From Pseudomonas sp. CFII64 (GTDB lineage: Bacteria > Pseudomonadota > Gammaproteobacteria > Pseudomonadales > Pseudomonadaceae): a stretch of 64,000 bases of DNA. The position numbers were made by a program, and so were the translations under genes. The stretch is taken from assembly GCF_000416235.1 (NCBI RefSeq), contig NZ_ATLO01000051.1, positions 62,001-126,000 on the forward strand, in the 5' to 3' direction. The notes beneath the pieces are model-generated. The model saw only the letters and a list, made by a program, of their open reading frames with translations, did no database searches and was not told the origin of the DNA. Positions 8,710 to 17,419 of the stretch are shown here, in pieces (position 1 is the first letter of the stretch; each line of letters begins with the position of its first letter).

Positions 8710-9477
8710 TCAGGACAGAAATCCGCCGTCCACATTCAGCGCGACGCCTGTGGTGTAACTGGACGCCTCGCTGGCCAGGTACAGCACTGCGCCCGCCATT
8801 TCGCTGGGCGCGGCCACTCGTTTGAGCGGGATCTGCTGCAAGGCCATATTCAGGATCGCATCGTTCTTGACCAGTGCCGAAGCAAATTTGGTATCGGTAA
8901 GACCGGGCAGCAGCGCATTGCAGCGAATGCCAAACGGCGCGCATTCCTTGGCGAACACCTTGGTCATGTTGATGACGGCGGCCTTGGTCACCGAATAGAT
9001 GCCCTGGAACACACCGGGAGAAACCCCGTTGATCGAGGCGACATTGATAATGCTGCCGCCGCCACCTTCGCGCATCAATTTTCCCGCTTCGACCGACATG
9101 AAAAAATAGCCGCGAATATTCACGTCTACAGTCTTCTGGAAGGCACTCAGGTCAGTGTCCAGCACATTGCAGAACTGCGGATTGGTCGCCGCATTGTTGA
9201 CCAGAATGTCCAGGCGCCCGAACTGTTCGCGTATTTGAGCAAACACTGCGTTGATCTGCTCCATTTCGCCGATGTGGCAGGCAATCGCTGTGGCCTGGCC
9301 GCCATCGGCAATGATCGCATCGGCAACTTGCTGGCAGCCGTCGATCTTGCGACTGGAGACGATGACGTGGGCGCCTTGCTGGGCGAGCAGTTTGGCGATG
9401 GCCTCGCCGATGCCTCGGCTGGCGCCGGAAACAAAGGCGATCTTGCCGTCGAGGTCGAACAGTTGGGTCTTGGACAT
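8710..9477 (-). CDS. SDR family oxidoreductase
   Basis: A 255-residue classical short-chain dehydrogenase/reductase. It has the cofactor motif SGASRGIGEAIA near the N-terminus, NNAA in the central sheet, the catalytic Ser region and YSVTKAAV (YxxxK), ending with the typical NVDGGFLS. It lies 26 nt downstream of an APH-like kinase gene on the same strand. With the SCP2 and histidine phosphatase genes just upstream, it belongs to a lipid- or acyl-CoA-related cluster often seen in Pseudomonas. Substrate unknown. Confidence 0.92.
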   Translation of the reverse strand: MSKTQLFDLDGKIAFVSGASRGIGEAIAKLLAQQGAHVIVSSRKIDGCQQVADAIIADGGQATAIACHIGEMEQINAVFAQIREQFGRLDILVNNAATNPQFCNVLDTDLSAFQKTVDVNIRGYFFMSVEAGKLMREGGGGSIINVASINGVSPGVFQGIYSVTKAAVINMTKVFAKECAPFGIRCNALLPGLTDTKFASALVKNDAILNMALQQIPLKRVAAPSEMAGAVLYLASEASSYTTGVALNVDGGFLS

Positions 9478-9503
9478 GTCGTGTTCCTGTCAGCGGGTGG
9501 CTG

Positions 9504-10571
9504 TCAAAGTGTGGAGCGGCTAATGACCTGCAGGCTCATCTGCTCCAGCAGCTTGTTCATGTGGATGAACTGCGCGAAACGTTTGTCCTGAGTCTGGCCA
9601 TGGAAGAAACGGTAGTAAATCTGCTGGACGATACCGGCCAGGCGGAACAGGCCGTAGGTGTAATAGAAATCGAAGTTGTCGATGGGGATGCCGGCGCGTT
9701 CGGCGTAATAGTCGACAAACTCCTGGCGTGTGAGCATGCCGGGGGCGTGGCTGGGCTGACGCCGCATGAGCTGGACCGCTGCCGGGTCGCCAGCTTCGAT
9801 CCAGTACGCCAGGGTATTGCCCAGGTCCATTAACGGATCGCCCAGCGTCGTGAGTTCCCAATCCAGCACGCCAATGATGTTCATCGGGTTGGTGGGATCC
9901 AGCAGCACGTTATCGAAGCGATAATCGTTGTGCACGATGGCCGGGACGGGATGGTCCGCCGGCATTTTGTCGACCAGCCAGGCCTTGACCACGTCCCATT
10001 GCGGCGCGTCGGGGGTGCGGGCCTTGTCATAGCGTTCGCTCCAGCCGTGGATCTGGCGCTGCACGTAACCCTGAGGCTTGCCCAGGTCGCCCAGACCGCA
10101 CGCCTGATAATCAACGCGATGCAATTGCACCAGCCTGTCGATGAAATTCTTGCACAGGGCTTGGGTCTGTCCGGCATCCAGGCCCAGCTCTGGCGGCAGA
10201 TCCGAGCGTAGAATGATGCCGTCGATGCGCTCCATCACGTAAAACTCAGAGCCGATCAGCGACTCATCGGTGCAATGTACGTACGCTTTAGGGCAGTAGG
10301 GAAAGGCGTCCTTGAGTTGATTGATAATGCGGTACTCGCGCCCCATGTCGTGGGCTGACCTGGCCTTTTGCCCGAAGGGCGGGCGTCGTAATACGAGTTC
10401 CTGCTCAGGGTATCGGATCAGATACGTGAGATTGGAGGCTCCGCCAGGAAACTGGCTGATCTTCGCGGTGCCGCTGAGGCCGGGGATCTGCGCCTTCAGA
10501 TAGGAATCGATCAGCGCGGCGTCGAGTTCTTCACCGGGGCGGATGTCTGTGGACTGGTCAGTAAGCGCCAT
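9504..10571 (-). CDS. APH-family phosphotransferase (ACAD10/11-like)
   Basis: A 355-residue protein of the aminoglycoside phosphotransferase/choline kinase fold. Visible motifs are the ATP-site strand LVLRRPPFGQ, the Brenner motif IVHNDYRFDNVLLD with catalytic Asp and Asn, and IGVLDWELTTLGDPLMDLG carrying the metal-binding Asp. This subfamily matches the kinase half of human ACAD10/ACAD11, which phosphorylate 4-hydroxyacyl-CoAs. An APH plus SDR pair therefore suggests hydroxy-fatty-acid degradation rather than drug resistance (inference). It has its own probable promoter at 10589-10623. Confidence 0.88.
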   Translation of the reverse strand: MALTDQSTDIRPGEELDAALIDSYLKAQIPGLSGTAKISQFPGGASNLTYLIRYPEQELVLRRPPFGQKARSAHDMGREYRIINQLKDAFPYCPKAYVHCTDESLIGSEFYVMERIDGIILRSDLPPELGLDAGQTQALCKNFIDRLVQLHRVDYQACGLGDLGKPQGYVQRQIHGWSERYDKARTPDAPQWDVVKAWLVDKMPADHPVPAIVHNDYRFDNVLLDPTNPMNIIGVLDWELTTLGDPLMDLGNTLAYWIEAGDPAAVQLMRRQPSHAPGMLTRQEFVDYYAERAGIPIDNFDFYYTYGLFRLAGIVQQIYYRFFHGQTQDKRFAQFIHMNKLLEQMSLQVISRSTL

Positions 10572-10588
10572 GTTTATCCCTTGTGCTT

Positions 10589-10623
10589 ATTATGGTGCGG
10601 GCAAATCATTGACTAAACGAATG
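10589..10623 (-). promoter_or_regulatory. Predicted promoter and operator-like site of the APH-SDR operon
   Basis: On the minus strand a CATAAT -10 box lies at 10589-10594. The -35 region overlaps a short inverted repeat (CATT/AATG arms, 10607-10623) resembling TetR-family operators of Pseudomonas lipid genes. The -35 itself is poor, which would fit an activated or repressed promoter. Confidence 0.3.
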
Positions 10624-10721
10624 TAGCTCACAAGCCGAAAACCGTCTTATCTACCTGGGTGTTGCTGCCCGATCATTGGTTTTGATTGCCCGCTCAGCAG
10701 GGCATGGGAAAGCAGCAGGCA

Positions 10722-10750
10722 TAAAAAAACCGAAGCCTTTCGGCTCCGGT
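10722..10750 (-). terminator. Rho-independent terminator after the SCP2 gene
   Basis: On the minus strand ACCGGAGCC pairs with GGCTTCGGT around a GAAA tetraloop, with one G-U pair, followed by a run of seven T. It ends the histidine phosphatase-SCP2 transcript. Confidence 0.85.
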
Positions 10751-10769
10751 TTTGGGCATGGTGCGGCAA

Positions 10770-11084
10770 TCAGGCCGGGAACAGCTCGCTCAGCTTCATT
10801 GCCAACATCATGTCGCCTTCAGCGCGCAGCTTGCCGCCCATGAAAGCCTGCATGCCATCGGTCTCGCCGCTGACGATGCCTTGCAGGGTTTCGCCGTCCA
10901 TGACCAGTGTGACTTGGGCGTCCGGGTTTTCGCCTTCCTGCAGCTCGCAGGTGCTGTCCTTGACGATCAGCGAAAAATTCTTGGTGTCGTCGATACGGAA
11001 ACCGAAAACCAGGTCCAGGCCTGCAGCGGCAGCAGGGTTGAACTTGGCTTTCATTGCTTGTACGGCGTCGGCTACAGAGGTCAT
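10770..11084 (-). CDS. SCP2 sterol/lipid-binding domain protein
   Basis: A 104-residue single SCP2 domain, a small cytoplasmic fold with a hydrophobic cavity for acyl-CoA or other lipids. The family pattern is seen in VFGFRIDDTKNFSLIVKD, DAQVTLVMDGETLQGIVSGE and the C-terminal GKLRAEGDMMLAMKLSELF. AAGGATCG precedes the ATG. It follows the histidine phosphatase gene by 55 nt and precedes a clear terminator. The neighbouring APH-like kinase and SDR genes support a role in fatty-acid or acyl-CoA handling. Confidence 0.92.
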   Translation of the reverse strand: MTSVADAVQAMKAKFNPAAAAGLDLVFGFRIDDTKNFSLIVKDSTCELQEGENPDAQVTLVMDGETLQGIVSGETDGMQAFMGGKLRAEGDMMLAMKLSELFPA

Positions 11085-11139
11085 GGTTCGATCCTTATTG
11101 TGTTGATATCGGTGTCCCGAAGAACAGGTTTGACCGGGC

Positions 11140-11850
11140 TCAGCGGTAAGTGATGAGTTCCGGCGTGTTCAACAGTTGCAAATGAGCATGGCTGTTGAAA
11201 GAAGCCAAAGCCACCTCGCGGCCACGAAACTTGAGCTGGTTGAGCGAGGTGTTGACGATTTGCCAGTTGAGTTCAAATGCCTGCGGCGCAGGTATCTGGG
11301 TAATCAGATGCAGCAGGGCGGTAATGGTGCCGCCGGAAGTGAAGACTGCGATGCGCTGGTTCGGTCCGGCGCTTTCAAGAATGGCCAGCAGCCCGGCCTC
11401 GACCTGGGCGACGAAAGCCCACCAGCTTTGCAGGCCGTCAACGTCGTAGTTGCCACTGAGCCAGCGGCCGATAATCAGCGCAAACAATCGTTGAAACTCA
11501 CTGCGGTGCCCGGCGGGATTGCGCATCACAGACAACGCTTCGGGTTCGTCAGCAAGCATGGCCGGGAGCAGGGCGCGAATCACCGCATTGGCATCGAATT
11601 CATCGAATGCGCGGTCAATTTCCAGGCGCGGGATCGGCAAATCAAGCGCCGTGAACTGAGCCAGCGCAGCTTCTGCGGTGTGCTGTTGTCGACGCAGGCC
11701 ACCCGCTATGCAGCGGTCGAAACTCACACCCGTTTGAGCGAGATGCTTGCCCAGAACCTGAGCCTGATGAATTCCGATGGGCGACAGCACGTCATAGTCG
11801 TCTGCGCCGAACGAAGCCTGGCCATGTCGTATCAAATAGATGCTGCCCAC
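11140..11850 (-). CDS. Histidine phosphatase superfamily protein
   Basis: A 236-residue phosphoglycerate-mutase-like phosphatase. The catalytic RHG motif lies at the N-terminus (YLIRHGQASFG), with the second histidine probably in the TSGGTITALLHL region near the C-terminus, where the canonical GH is not obvious. I chose GTG at 11848-11850 because the family begins just before YLIRHG; the open frame continues to 11913. It is first in a two-gene unit with SCP2. Substrate unknown. Confidence 0.85.
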   Translation of the reverse strand: MGSIYLIRHGQASFGADDYDVLSPIGIHQAQVLGKHLAQTGVSFDRCIAGGLRRQQHTAEAALAQFTALDLPIPRLEIDRAFDEFDANAVIRALLPAMLADEPEALSVMRNPAGHRSEFQRLFALIIGRWLSGNYDVDGLQSWWAFVAQVEAGLLAILESAGPNQRIAVFTSGGTITALLHLITQIPAPQAFELNWQIVNTSLNQLKFRGREVALASFNSHAHLQLLNTPELITYR

Positions 11851-11884
11851 GTCCGCTTCGTCCCGGTACGTTGAAAGTTTTGCG

Positions 11885-11934
11885 AGGTTATGAGGATGCC
11901 CAGAGCGTGTCAATAAAAAAACATACGCTTGTTT
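11885..11934 (-). promoter_or_regulatory. Predicted sigma-70 promoter with upstream inverted repeat
   Basis: On the minus strand a perfect TTGACA lies at 11908-11913 and TAACCT at 11885-11890, 17 bp apart. Immediately upstream an inverted repeat AAACA-N6-TGTTT (11919-11934) could bind a TetR-type fatty-acid regulator such as PsrA. Read by eye only. Confidence 0.5.
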
Positions 11935-12052
11935 GAATGAGTGTGTCGTGCGCGGTCACAACGTCCGGCTGGTCGGCGCCTGACTGCGCCGGTATGCTTG
12001 AACGATCCGCCGCCCTTGCTTGGAAAGGGCGCAATCCATGTGAGGAGTATCT

Positions 12053-13084
12053 GTGGAGTTTCTAGCCGATTACGCCAGTTTCCTGGCCAAAACGGTCACC
12101 CTGGTCGTCGCTATCGTTGTGGTTCTGGTCGCCATCGCTTCCATGCGCGGCAAAGGTCGACGCCGTTCTGCCGGGCAGCTGCAAGTCACCAAACTCAATG
12201 ATTTCTACAAAGGCCTGCGTGAGCGCCTTGAGCAATCGCTGCTCGACAAAGAGCGGGTCAAGGCTTTGCGCAAGGAGCAGGCCAAGGCACTCAAGAAAGA
12301 CAAGAAGGGCCAGAAGTCGAGCGAACCCAAGCCTCGGGTCTACGTCATGGATTTCGACGGCGACATCAAGGCTTCGGCTACGGAAAGCATGCGTCATGAG
12401 ATCACCGCGCTGCTCACCCTGGCCACTGACAAGGACGAAGTCGTCCTGCGTCTGGAAAGCGGCGGCGGCATGGTCCACAGCTACGGGCTGGCGTCCTCGC
12501 AACTGGCGCGTATCCGTCAGGCAGGTATTCCGCTGACCATCTGTATCGATAAAGTCGCTGCCAGCGGCGGCTACATGATGGCGTGCATCGGTAACAAGAT
12601 CATCAGCGCCCCGTTCGCGATTCTGGGCTCCATCGGCGTGGTGGCCCAACTGCCTAACGTCAATCGTTTGCTGAAGAAACACGATATCGATTTTGAAGTC
12701 CTGACGGCGGGCGAGTACAAACGCACCTTGACCGTGTTCGGCGAAAACACCGAGAAAGGCCGTGAAAAGTTCCAGGAAGACCTGGACATCACCCACGACC
12801 TGTTCAAGAACTTCGTGGCGCGCTATCGCCCGCAACTGGCTATTGATGAAGTGGCTACTGGTGAAGTCTGGCTGGGTATGGCAGCGCTGGATAATCAGCT
12901 GGTCGATGAACTGAAGACCAGTGACGAGTATCTTTCCGAGCGTGCCAAAACCGCCGAGGTGTTCCACCTGCACTATGTGCAGCGCAAAAGCTTGCAGGAG
13001 CGCGTCGGTCTCGCGGCGACCGGGTCGGTAGACCGCTTGCTGTTGAGCTGGTGGAGTCGCCTGACTCAGCAGCGCTTCTGGTAA
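12053..13084 (+). CDS. sohB: SohB-type S49 family inner-membrane protease
   Basis: A 343-residue SohB. One N-terminal membrane anchor (about residues 8-28) is followed by a charged coiled segment and an S49 peptidase domain in the periplasm. The catalytic Ser is in KVAASGGYMMA and the general-base Lys in TAGEYKRTLTVFG. It starts at GTG 12053, with GAGGAG about 8 nt upstream. Transcribed alone, it ends at a strong terminator. Its role is assumed to be membrane protein quality control, as for E. coli SohB. Confidence 0.92.
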   Translation: MEFLADYASFLAKTVTLVVAIVVVLVAIASMRGKGRRRSAGQLQVTKLNDFYKGLRERLEQSLLDKERVKALRKEQAKALKKDKKGQKSSEPKPRVYVMDFDGDIKASATESMRHEITALLTLATDKDEVVLRLESGGGMVHSYGLASSQLARIRQAGIPLTICIDKVAASGGYMMACIGNKIISAPFAILGSIGVVAQLPNVNRLLKKHDIDFEVLTAGEYKRTLTVFGENTEKGREKFQEDLDITHDLFKNFVARYRPQLAIDEVATGEVWLGMAALDNQLVDELKTSDEYLSERAKTAEVFHLHYVQRKSLQERVGLAATGSVDRLLLSWWSRLTQQRFW

Positions 13085-13113
13085 TACCTGTTGGTTGTAC
13101 GCGTCACATCCAG

Positions 13114-13148
13114 CGCTTGTTGTCGTTACTGACAGCAGGCGTTTTTTT
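13114..13148 (+). terminator. Rho-independent terminator after sohB
   Basis: An 11-bp stem (13114-13124 with 13131-13141, two G-U pairs) with a six-base loop is followed by seven T. It separates sohB from the LRR/NEL gene. Confidence 0.85.
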
Positions 13149-13238
13149 ATGAGCCGGATGCGGTAATTATTAGGGCTTTTTACCGGAAGGGCGTTGATAG
13201 GCTGTCAGCCATTTTTTGCAATAAGGAGATTGCAGCCC

Positions 13239-16200
13239 ATGTCTGACGCCGCTATTGACCCGTATCTCAATCCTCTTCTGGATGCATTTGTTACCGCCCA
13301 CGGCGCGATTGCCAAAAGCCCGGCAACGTATGCGCGGCAAGTGATCAAAGCCTATATAAAAGACAGATATCAGCAGGATATTGAACCTGATGATGTTCGA
13401 CTCAATACCTTCATTTATTCTGACGTGCGCGGCTCAGGCTCGTATCCCGCAATATTGCACAGGTCGTTGTCGCTGACTGACGCGTTACTGGGCAAATGGC
13501 ATGAACATCTCTCCGGATTCAGCGGCCTTGGTGCTGTGCGGCACTACCGTCCTGGTGGCATAGCCCTGCATCTTGTCCCGTCGTTGAGTATGTATTTCAC
13601 CCCATTGGTCTACGAAGGGTTATACCGGCGACGTGAGCCGCAGACCTATGACGCGGACACTCATGTCAATATCAATCCCGCCGAAATAAAGCAATTTATC
13701 TGGGCCACTGATCTGCGACATCAGTACATGGCCAACCTGAACACCTTCATCGACGCCCACTCGCGGCACTATCCGGTATTGGCAAAAGCAGCCTTTCTCA
13801 AAGCGGCATTTTTGCAACGGGGCGAAAACAGCCTGTTGGAAATGGATAAACAGCTGGTACTTGAAAGTCTCGGGTTGCCGGTTTCACAGCAGTGGCAGGC
13901 GCTGACGCCGGAGTTACTGGAAGCGGCGGTGCCCATTCATAAAAACGTAGTTATCGCGCCGCTCAAGGTCCATCGCTATAGCGCCACCGACGCATTGGTC
14001 ATCAAGGACGTACAGACTGGCCGCGTGGTGCTCTACGTGCCCGGTAACTCTTCACCTCTTCACGGTTTCGAGAATGAGCGGCAACTTGCACAGTGGGTGG
14101 CAGAGCAGTGCCGCGATGTGCTCAAACGCAGGTCATTCGAAGGTCATTTTCCGGAAATGAACGACTCGGACGGTGTTTTTCTGACCGGTCTGCACAATGC
14201 CCTTGAAGGCATTGCGCGGTATCCGCGATGGCTCAACTACGCAACCGGTCTCTGGTCCCCCGAACACTGCGTTCATTCGGGCAGCAAAATCCATGGCGAT
14301 CCGTTTGTATTTCTGCGCGATCGTGTGATGCAGCGATTGCGCTCCGATGCGAAGTTCAGCATCCATACCCGAGGCGACGCTCGTCTCGAAGGGTTTGCCG
14401 AAGGACTGAACAGAAGCCTGATTTTTACCGGAGTGGTGGCCTTGATCGTCCCTGAAGCAATCCCCTTGGTGGCAGCGCTGTCTGTTTCCTTGATCGGGGT
14501 TGGCACTGCGCAGGTGACAGGCGGCAGAACGTTGCACGAGCGGCAATTAGGCGGACAGCGTTTGGTTTTCGGGTTGTTGAATGCAGTGCCGCTGGCCGTT
14601 GAAAAGCTGGCAGCGGCAATTGGCGATGCGACAGCGGCCGCCGAAGACGTCGAGGTGCTCAGACCGCAACCGTGGCTTGAGACGGAGCAGACTTCCAATG
14701 CAAGGCTCGACAGAGTTATCCGCCCCAGATTCGAATACGCGCCGACGAACCTGCGATCACTGGACGCGCGGCTGCGTAAATCATTAAGGAGTTTCGAAGC
14801 TCCGACAGCCTCAGTGCAAGGTCAGCCAACCATTCACGGGCCGAACGGGATGCTCGACATCTACCACCGCGACGGCCGTTATTTCGTGGCTTTGCACGAC
14901 AAGGCCTACGAAGTCCGCTGGGAGCAGCCTGCGCGGCAATGGCGAATCACTGACGCAAACGGCAAGTCAGGTCCTTTTGTTAAACAACAGGAAAATGACC
15001 AATGGGATATCGATATAGGCGGACTGAAAGGCGGAATGGACGGTGATCAGGTCGTTCCAGGCGGCCCGGCGGCGGCGACAGGGCCGTCACTGCATGAGCA
15101 AGTCGGCAGGCTGTATCCCGGATTTACACCGGATCAGAGCGCAGAGTTTCTTGCAGAGCTTCGTGCCAATGGCACGTCCCTCGAAATTCAGCTCGAGCGT
15201 TTGTCCATGGAATTCAAGTCCCTTGAGCGCGTCCTGGAGCGCTGGGCCAAAGGACCGGTGACGTGGCGAGCGGTGACCGACACTCATTCGGTGCCTATTT
15301 CAGAGCTGGCCCGGCGGCAAGCGGCCGATATCATCAAGCGCTGCTGGCTACGACAGACCCCGGTGGACGGTCCGGTAGCGCTGCGCCTGGAAGGGTATGT
15401 GCTCGACCTGCATGGCATCGCCATGGGTGATCTGCCGTATCTGCCAGCGAATTTCAGCCATGTCACGGCGGTCAATCTGTCGCGCACTTATATCTCCCAG
15501 CAAAGTGCCAGCGAACTGCTCGGCAAGACCCCGAATCTGCGCTGGCTGAACATCGAAAACAATTTTTTGCGCGATGTGCCGACCGGTGTCGCAGGCTTGA
15601 GACACCTTACGCGTCTGACCCTGGCCAATAACCGAATCGTCCTTACGCCATTCACGCGGGACCTGTTGCGGCCCCTGCGAACATTGCGCCTGCTGAATCT
15701 GGAGCGTAACCCGCTAGGTGAGTTACTGGATGTGAGATCGATGACGCAACTGGTCAATCTGTTTCTGCGCAGTACCGGTATCGAACAGGTGCCGGCGGGC
15801 GTTTTCAACCTCCCAGAGCTGGTGGCGATTGATCTGAGGAACAACCGACTTGTCGCGCTCCCTGACGAGTTTTTCGACAACCCGGGCGCGGCGCACCATA
15901 CGCTGCTTGATGGCAACCCGCTGTCCGTGGGTACGCGGGCGCGTATTGCCCAGATAGGCGGGCCGTCGGTTGCCGTCCAGCCCACCGAAGGGGTGGATGT
16001 GTGGCTGCAGCGCACGCCTGCGCTGGGCCGAGTACACAGGCGGGGCTTGTGGCAGCTATTCGAGGCTGAAGAAAATGTTGATGATTTCTTCGAGTTGCTG
16101 GCGCGCTTGCGTAGTTCTGCCGACTTCAACCTGACCCCCGAAGCCGTGACCGAGCGTGTCTGGCAGCTTATGGAAGCGGGGGCTGAAGATCAGGCCCTGC

Positions 16201-16850
16201 GCAGCCGGTTGGTAGGCATGGCCGCCAACCCGCAAACCTGCGTGGATGGCGTCACTGTGATGTTCAGCAACATGGAACTCGAAGTCATGGTCACCAAGGC
16301 CCGTGCGCTGGCGGTGAACGGGCATGAGGGGCCACAACTGCTGAAGTTGCTGCGCGGTTTGTTTCGTCTGGAAGAAGTGGACGGTATTGCCCGGCTCGAT
16401 GCGGCAGGTCGAGCCGGGTTTACCGAGGACGTTGAGGTATTGCTGGCATACCGCGTAGGACTGGTCAGCCGCCTGGAACTGCCGTTAAGCACGCGAACGA
16501 TGCAATTTTCAACGTCGGCTGGAGTTACCGAAGAAATGCTTAACCGGGCGGCGCAGCGCGTACTCGCCAGCGAAAGTCCGGCAGCGCTGGTGAGTTTCGC
16601 CCTGAAGCGGGAATTCTGGGTGAAGTACCTGGAAGAACGCTACCCAGCCGAGTTTGTGGCATGCCGAAGACCCACCGAGTTGCGCATGGATGCTCTGGAT
16701 GATTTGCAAAGCGAAGGAAGGATGACCGACGGGGCCTACAAGAGTGCTGCTGATGACATTCTGCGGCAGCGTAAGGCCGACGAACACGCCTTGATGCAGC
16801 AGTTGACCCAGACCGAGCTGGCTGAAACTCCTGGGGCGAATAGCGTATAA
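13239..16850 (+). CDS. Large LRR protein with NEL-type E3 ubiquitin ligase domain
   Basis: A 1203-residue protein of the Pseudomonas NEL/dermonecrotic-toxin-like family. The long N-terminal part (about 1-600) matches the toxin region usual in this family and contains a hydrophobic stretch near 400-430. About residues 735-890 hold leucine-rich repeats (LRWLNIENNFL, LTRLTLANNRI, LRLLNLERNPL, LVAIDLRNNRL). The C-terminal part resembles the NEL domain of Shigella IpaH and Salmonella SspH, with catalytic Cys1001 in PQTCVDGVTVMFSNMELEV. NEL enzymes transfer ubiquitin to host proteins, so a eukaryotic target is inferred. No signal peptide is seen; delivery is unknown. Start at 13239 has AAGGAG 11 nt upstream. 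Monocistronic between terminators. Confidence 0.88.
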   Translation: MSDAAIDPYLNPLLDAFVTAHGAIAKSPATYARQVIKAYIKDRYQQDIEPDDVRLNTFIYSDVRGSGSYPAILHRSLSLTDALLGKWHEHLSGFSGLGAVRHYRPGGIALHLVPSLSMYFTPLVYEGLYRRREPQTYDADTHVNINPAEIKQFIWATDLRHQYMANLNTFIDAHSRHYPVLAKAAFLKAAFLQRGENSLLEMDKQLVLESLGLPVSQQWQALTPELLEAAVPIHKNVVIAPLKVHRYSATDALVIKDVQTGRVVLYVPGNSSPLHGFENERQLAQWVAEQCRDVLKRRSFEGHFPEMNDSDGVFLTGLHNALEGIARYPRWLNYATGLWSPEHCVHSGSKIHGDPFVFLRDRVMQRLRSDAKFSIHTRGDARLEGFAEGLNRSLIFTGVVALIVPEAIPLVAALSVSLIGVGTAQVTGGRTLHERQLGGQRLVFGLLNAVPLAVEKLAAAIGDATAAAEDVEVLRPQPWLETEQTSNARLDRVIRPRFEYAPTNLRSLDARLRKSLRSFEAPTASVQGQPTIHGPNGMLDIYHRDGRYFVALHDKAYEVRWEQPARQWRITDANGKSGPFVKQQENDQWDIDIGGLKGGMDGDQVVPGGPAAATGPSLHEQVGRLYPGFTPDQSAEFLAELRANGTSLEIQLERLSMEFKSLERVLERWAKGPVTWRAVTDTHSVPISELARRQAADIIKRCWLRQTPVDGPVALRLEGYVLDLHGIAMGDLPYLPANFSHVTAVNLSRTYISQQSASELLGKTPNLRWLNIENNFLRDVPTGVAGLRHLTRLTLANNRIVLTPFTRDLLRPLRTLRLLNLERNPLGELLDVRSMTQLVNLFLRSTGIEQVPAGVFNLPELVAIDLRNNRLVALPDEFFDNPGAAHHTLLDGNPLSVGTRARIAQIGGPSVAVQPTEGVDVWLQRTPALGRVHRRGLWQLFEAEENVDDFFELLARLRSSADFNLTPEAVTERVWQLMEAGAEDQALRSRLVGMAANPQTCVDGVTVMFSNMELEVMVTKARALAVNGHEGPQLLKLLRGLFRLEEVDGIARLDAAGRAGFTEDVEVLLAYRVGLVSRLELPLSTRTMQFSTSAGVTEEMLNRAAQRVLASESPAALVSFALKREFWVKYLEERYPAEFVACRRPTELRMDALDDLQSEGRMTDGAYKSAADDILRQRKADEHALMQQLTQTELAETPGANSV

Positions 16851-16857
16851 CCGTCAG

Positions 16858-16896
16858 CAAAAAGCCCGGGCCAGTGTTCCTGGTCCGGGCTCTTTA
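16858..16896. terminator. Bidirectional rho-independent terminator
   Basis: A 12-bp stem (16863-16874 with 16880-16891, one G-U pair) lies between the convergent NEL and DUF934 genes. On the minus strand it is followed by five T (after sulfite reductase/DUF934); on the plus strand by CTTTATC, which is weaker. Confidence 0.8.
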
Positions 16897-16924
16897 TCGG
16901 CGGTATCCCGAGTTGTCTACAAGC

Positions 16925-17419
16925 TTATCGTCTGCGGAACAGCGGCAATGGCTCGTCGGCTGCTGCCTGATACGTCACCGAGAAATCCTTCAGGCCTTCC
17001 AGGGCTTCGTAAGGATCTTTATCGGCACGAATCGCGAAGGCATCGAAGCCGCAGCGGCGCATGTAAAACAATTGGTCGCGCAACACATCGCCAATTGCGC
17101 GCAGCTCGCCCTTGAAGCCGTAGCGATCACGCAGCAAACGTGCGTTGGAGAAGTTGCGACCGTCGGTAAACGCCGGGAAGTTCAGGGCGATGACTTGGAA
17201 CTCATTGACGTCATCGCCGATTTCTTCAGCTTCTTCATCGCTGTCCAGCCACACACCCAGGCCGCCATCACGGGCTTTGAGCGCATGGGCGTGCTCACGC
17301 CACAACGCCAGCGGCACGATCAGGTCATCGCAGTTGGACAGACCATCCAAGGTCGTGTCCTTGGGCAGCAAGTGCCAGGTTTCGTCGATGACTTCGTTGT
17401 TCTTAATGATTCGCTGCAT
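16925..17419 (-). CDS. DUF934 protein, sulfite reductase partner
   Basis: A 164-residue DUF934 protein. Genes of this family sit directly behind nitrite/sulfite reductase genes in many proteobacteria and are thought to assist sulfite reduction, although their biochemistry is not settled. Recognisable segments are the N-terminal MQRIIKNNEVIDETW, the central VIALNFPAFTDGRNFSNARLLRDR and the C-terminal RRCGFDAFAIRADKD. I placed the start at 17419 (AGGAG 7 nt upstream), giving a 17-nt overlap with the reductase gene and hence translational coupling. Confidence 0.9.
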   Translation of the reverse strand: MQRIIKNNEVIDETWHLLPKDTTLDGLSNCDDLIVPLALWREHAHALKARDGGLGVWLDSDEEAEEIGDDVNEFQVIALNFPAFTDGRNFSNARLLRDRYGFKGELRAIGDVLRDQLFYMRRCGFDAFAIRADKDPYEALEGLKDFSVTYQAAADEPLPLFRRR

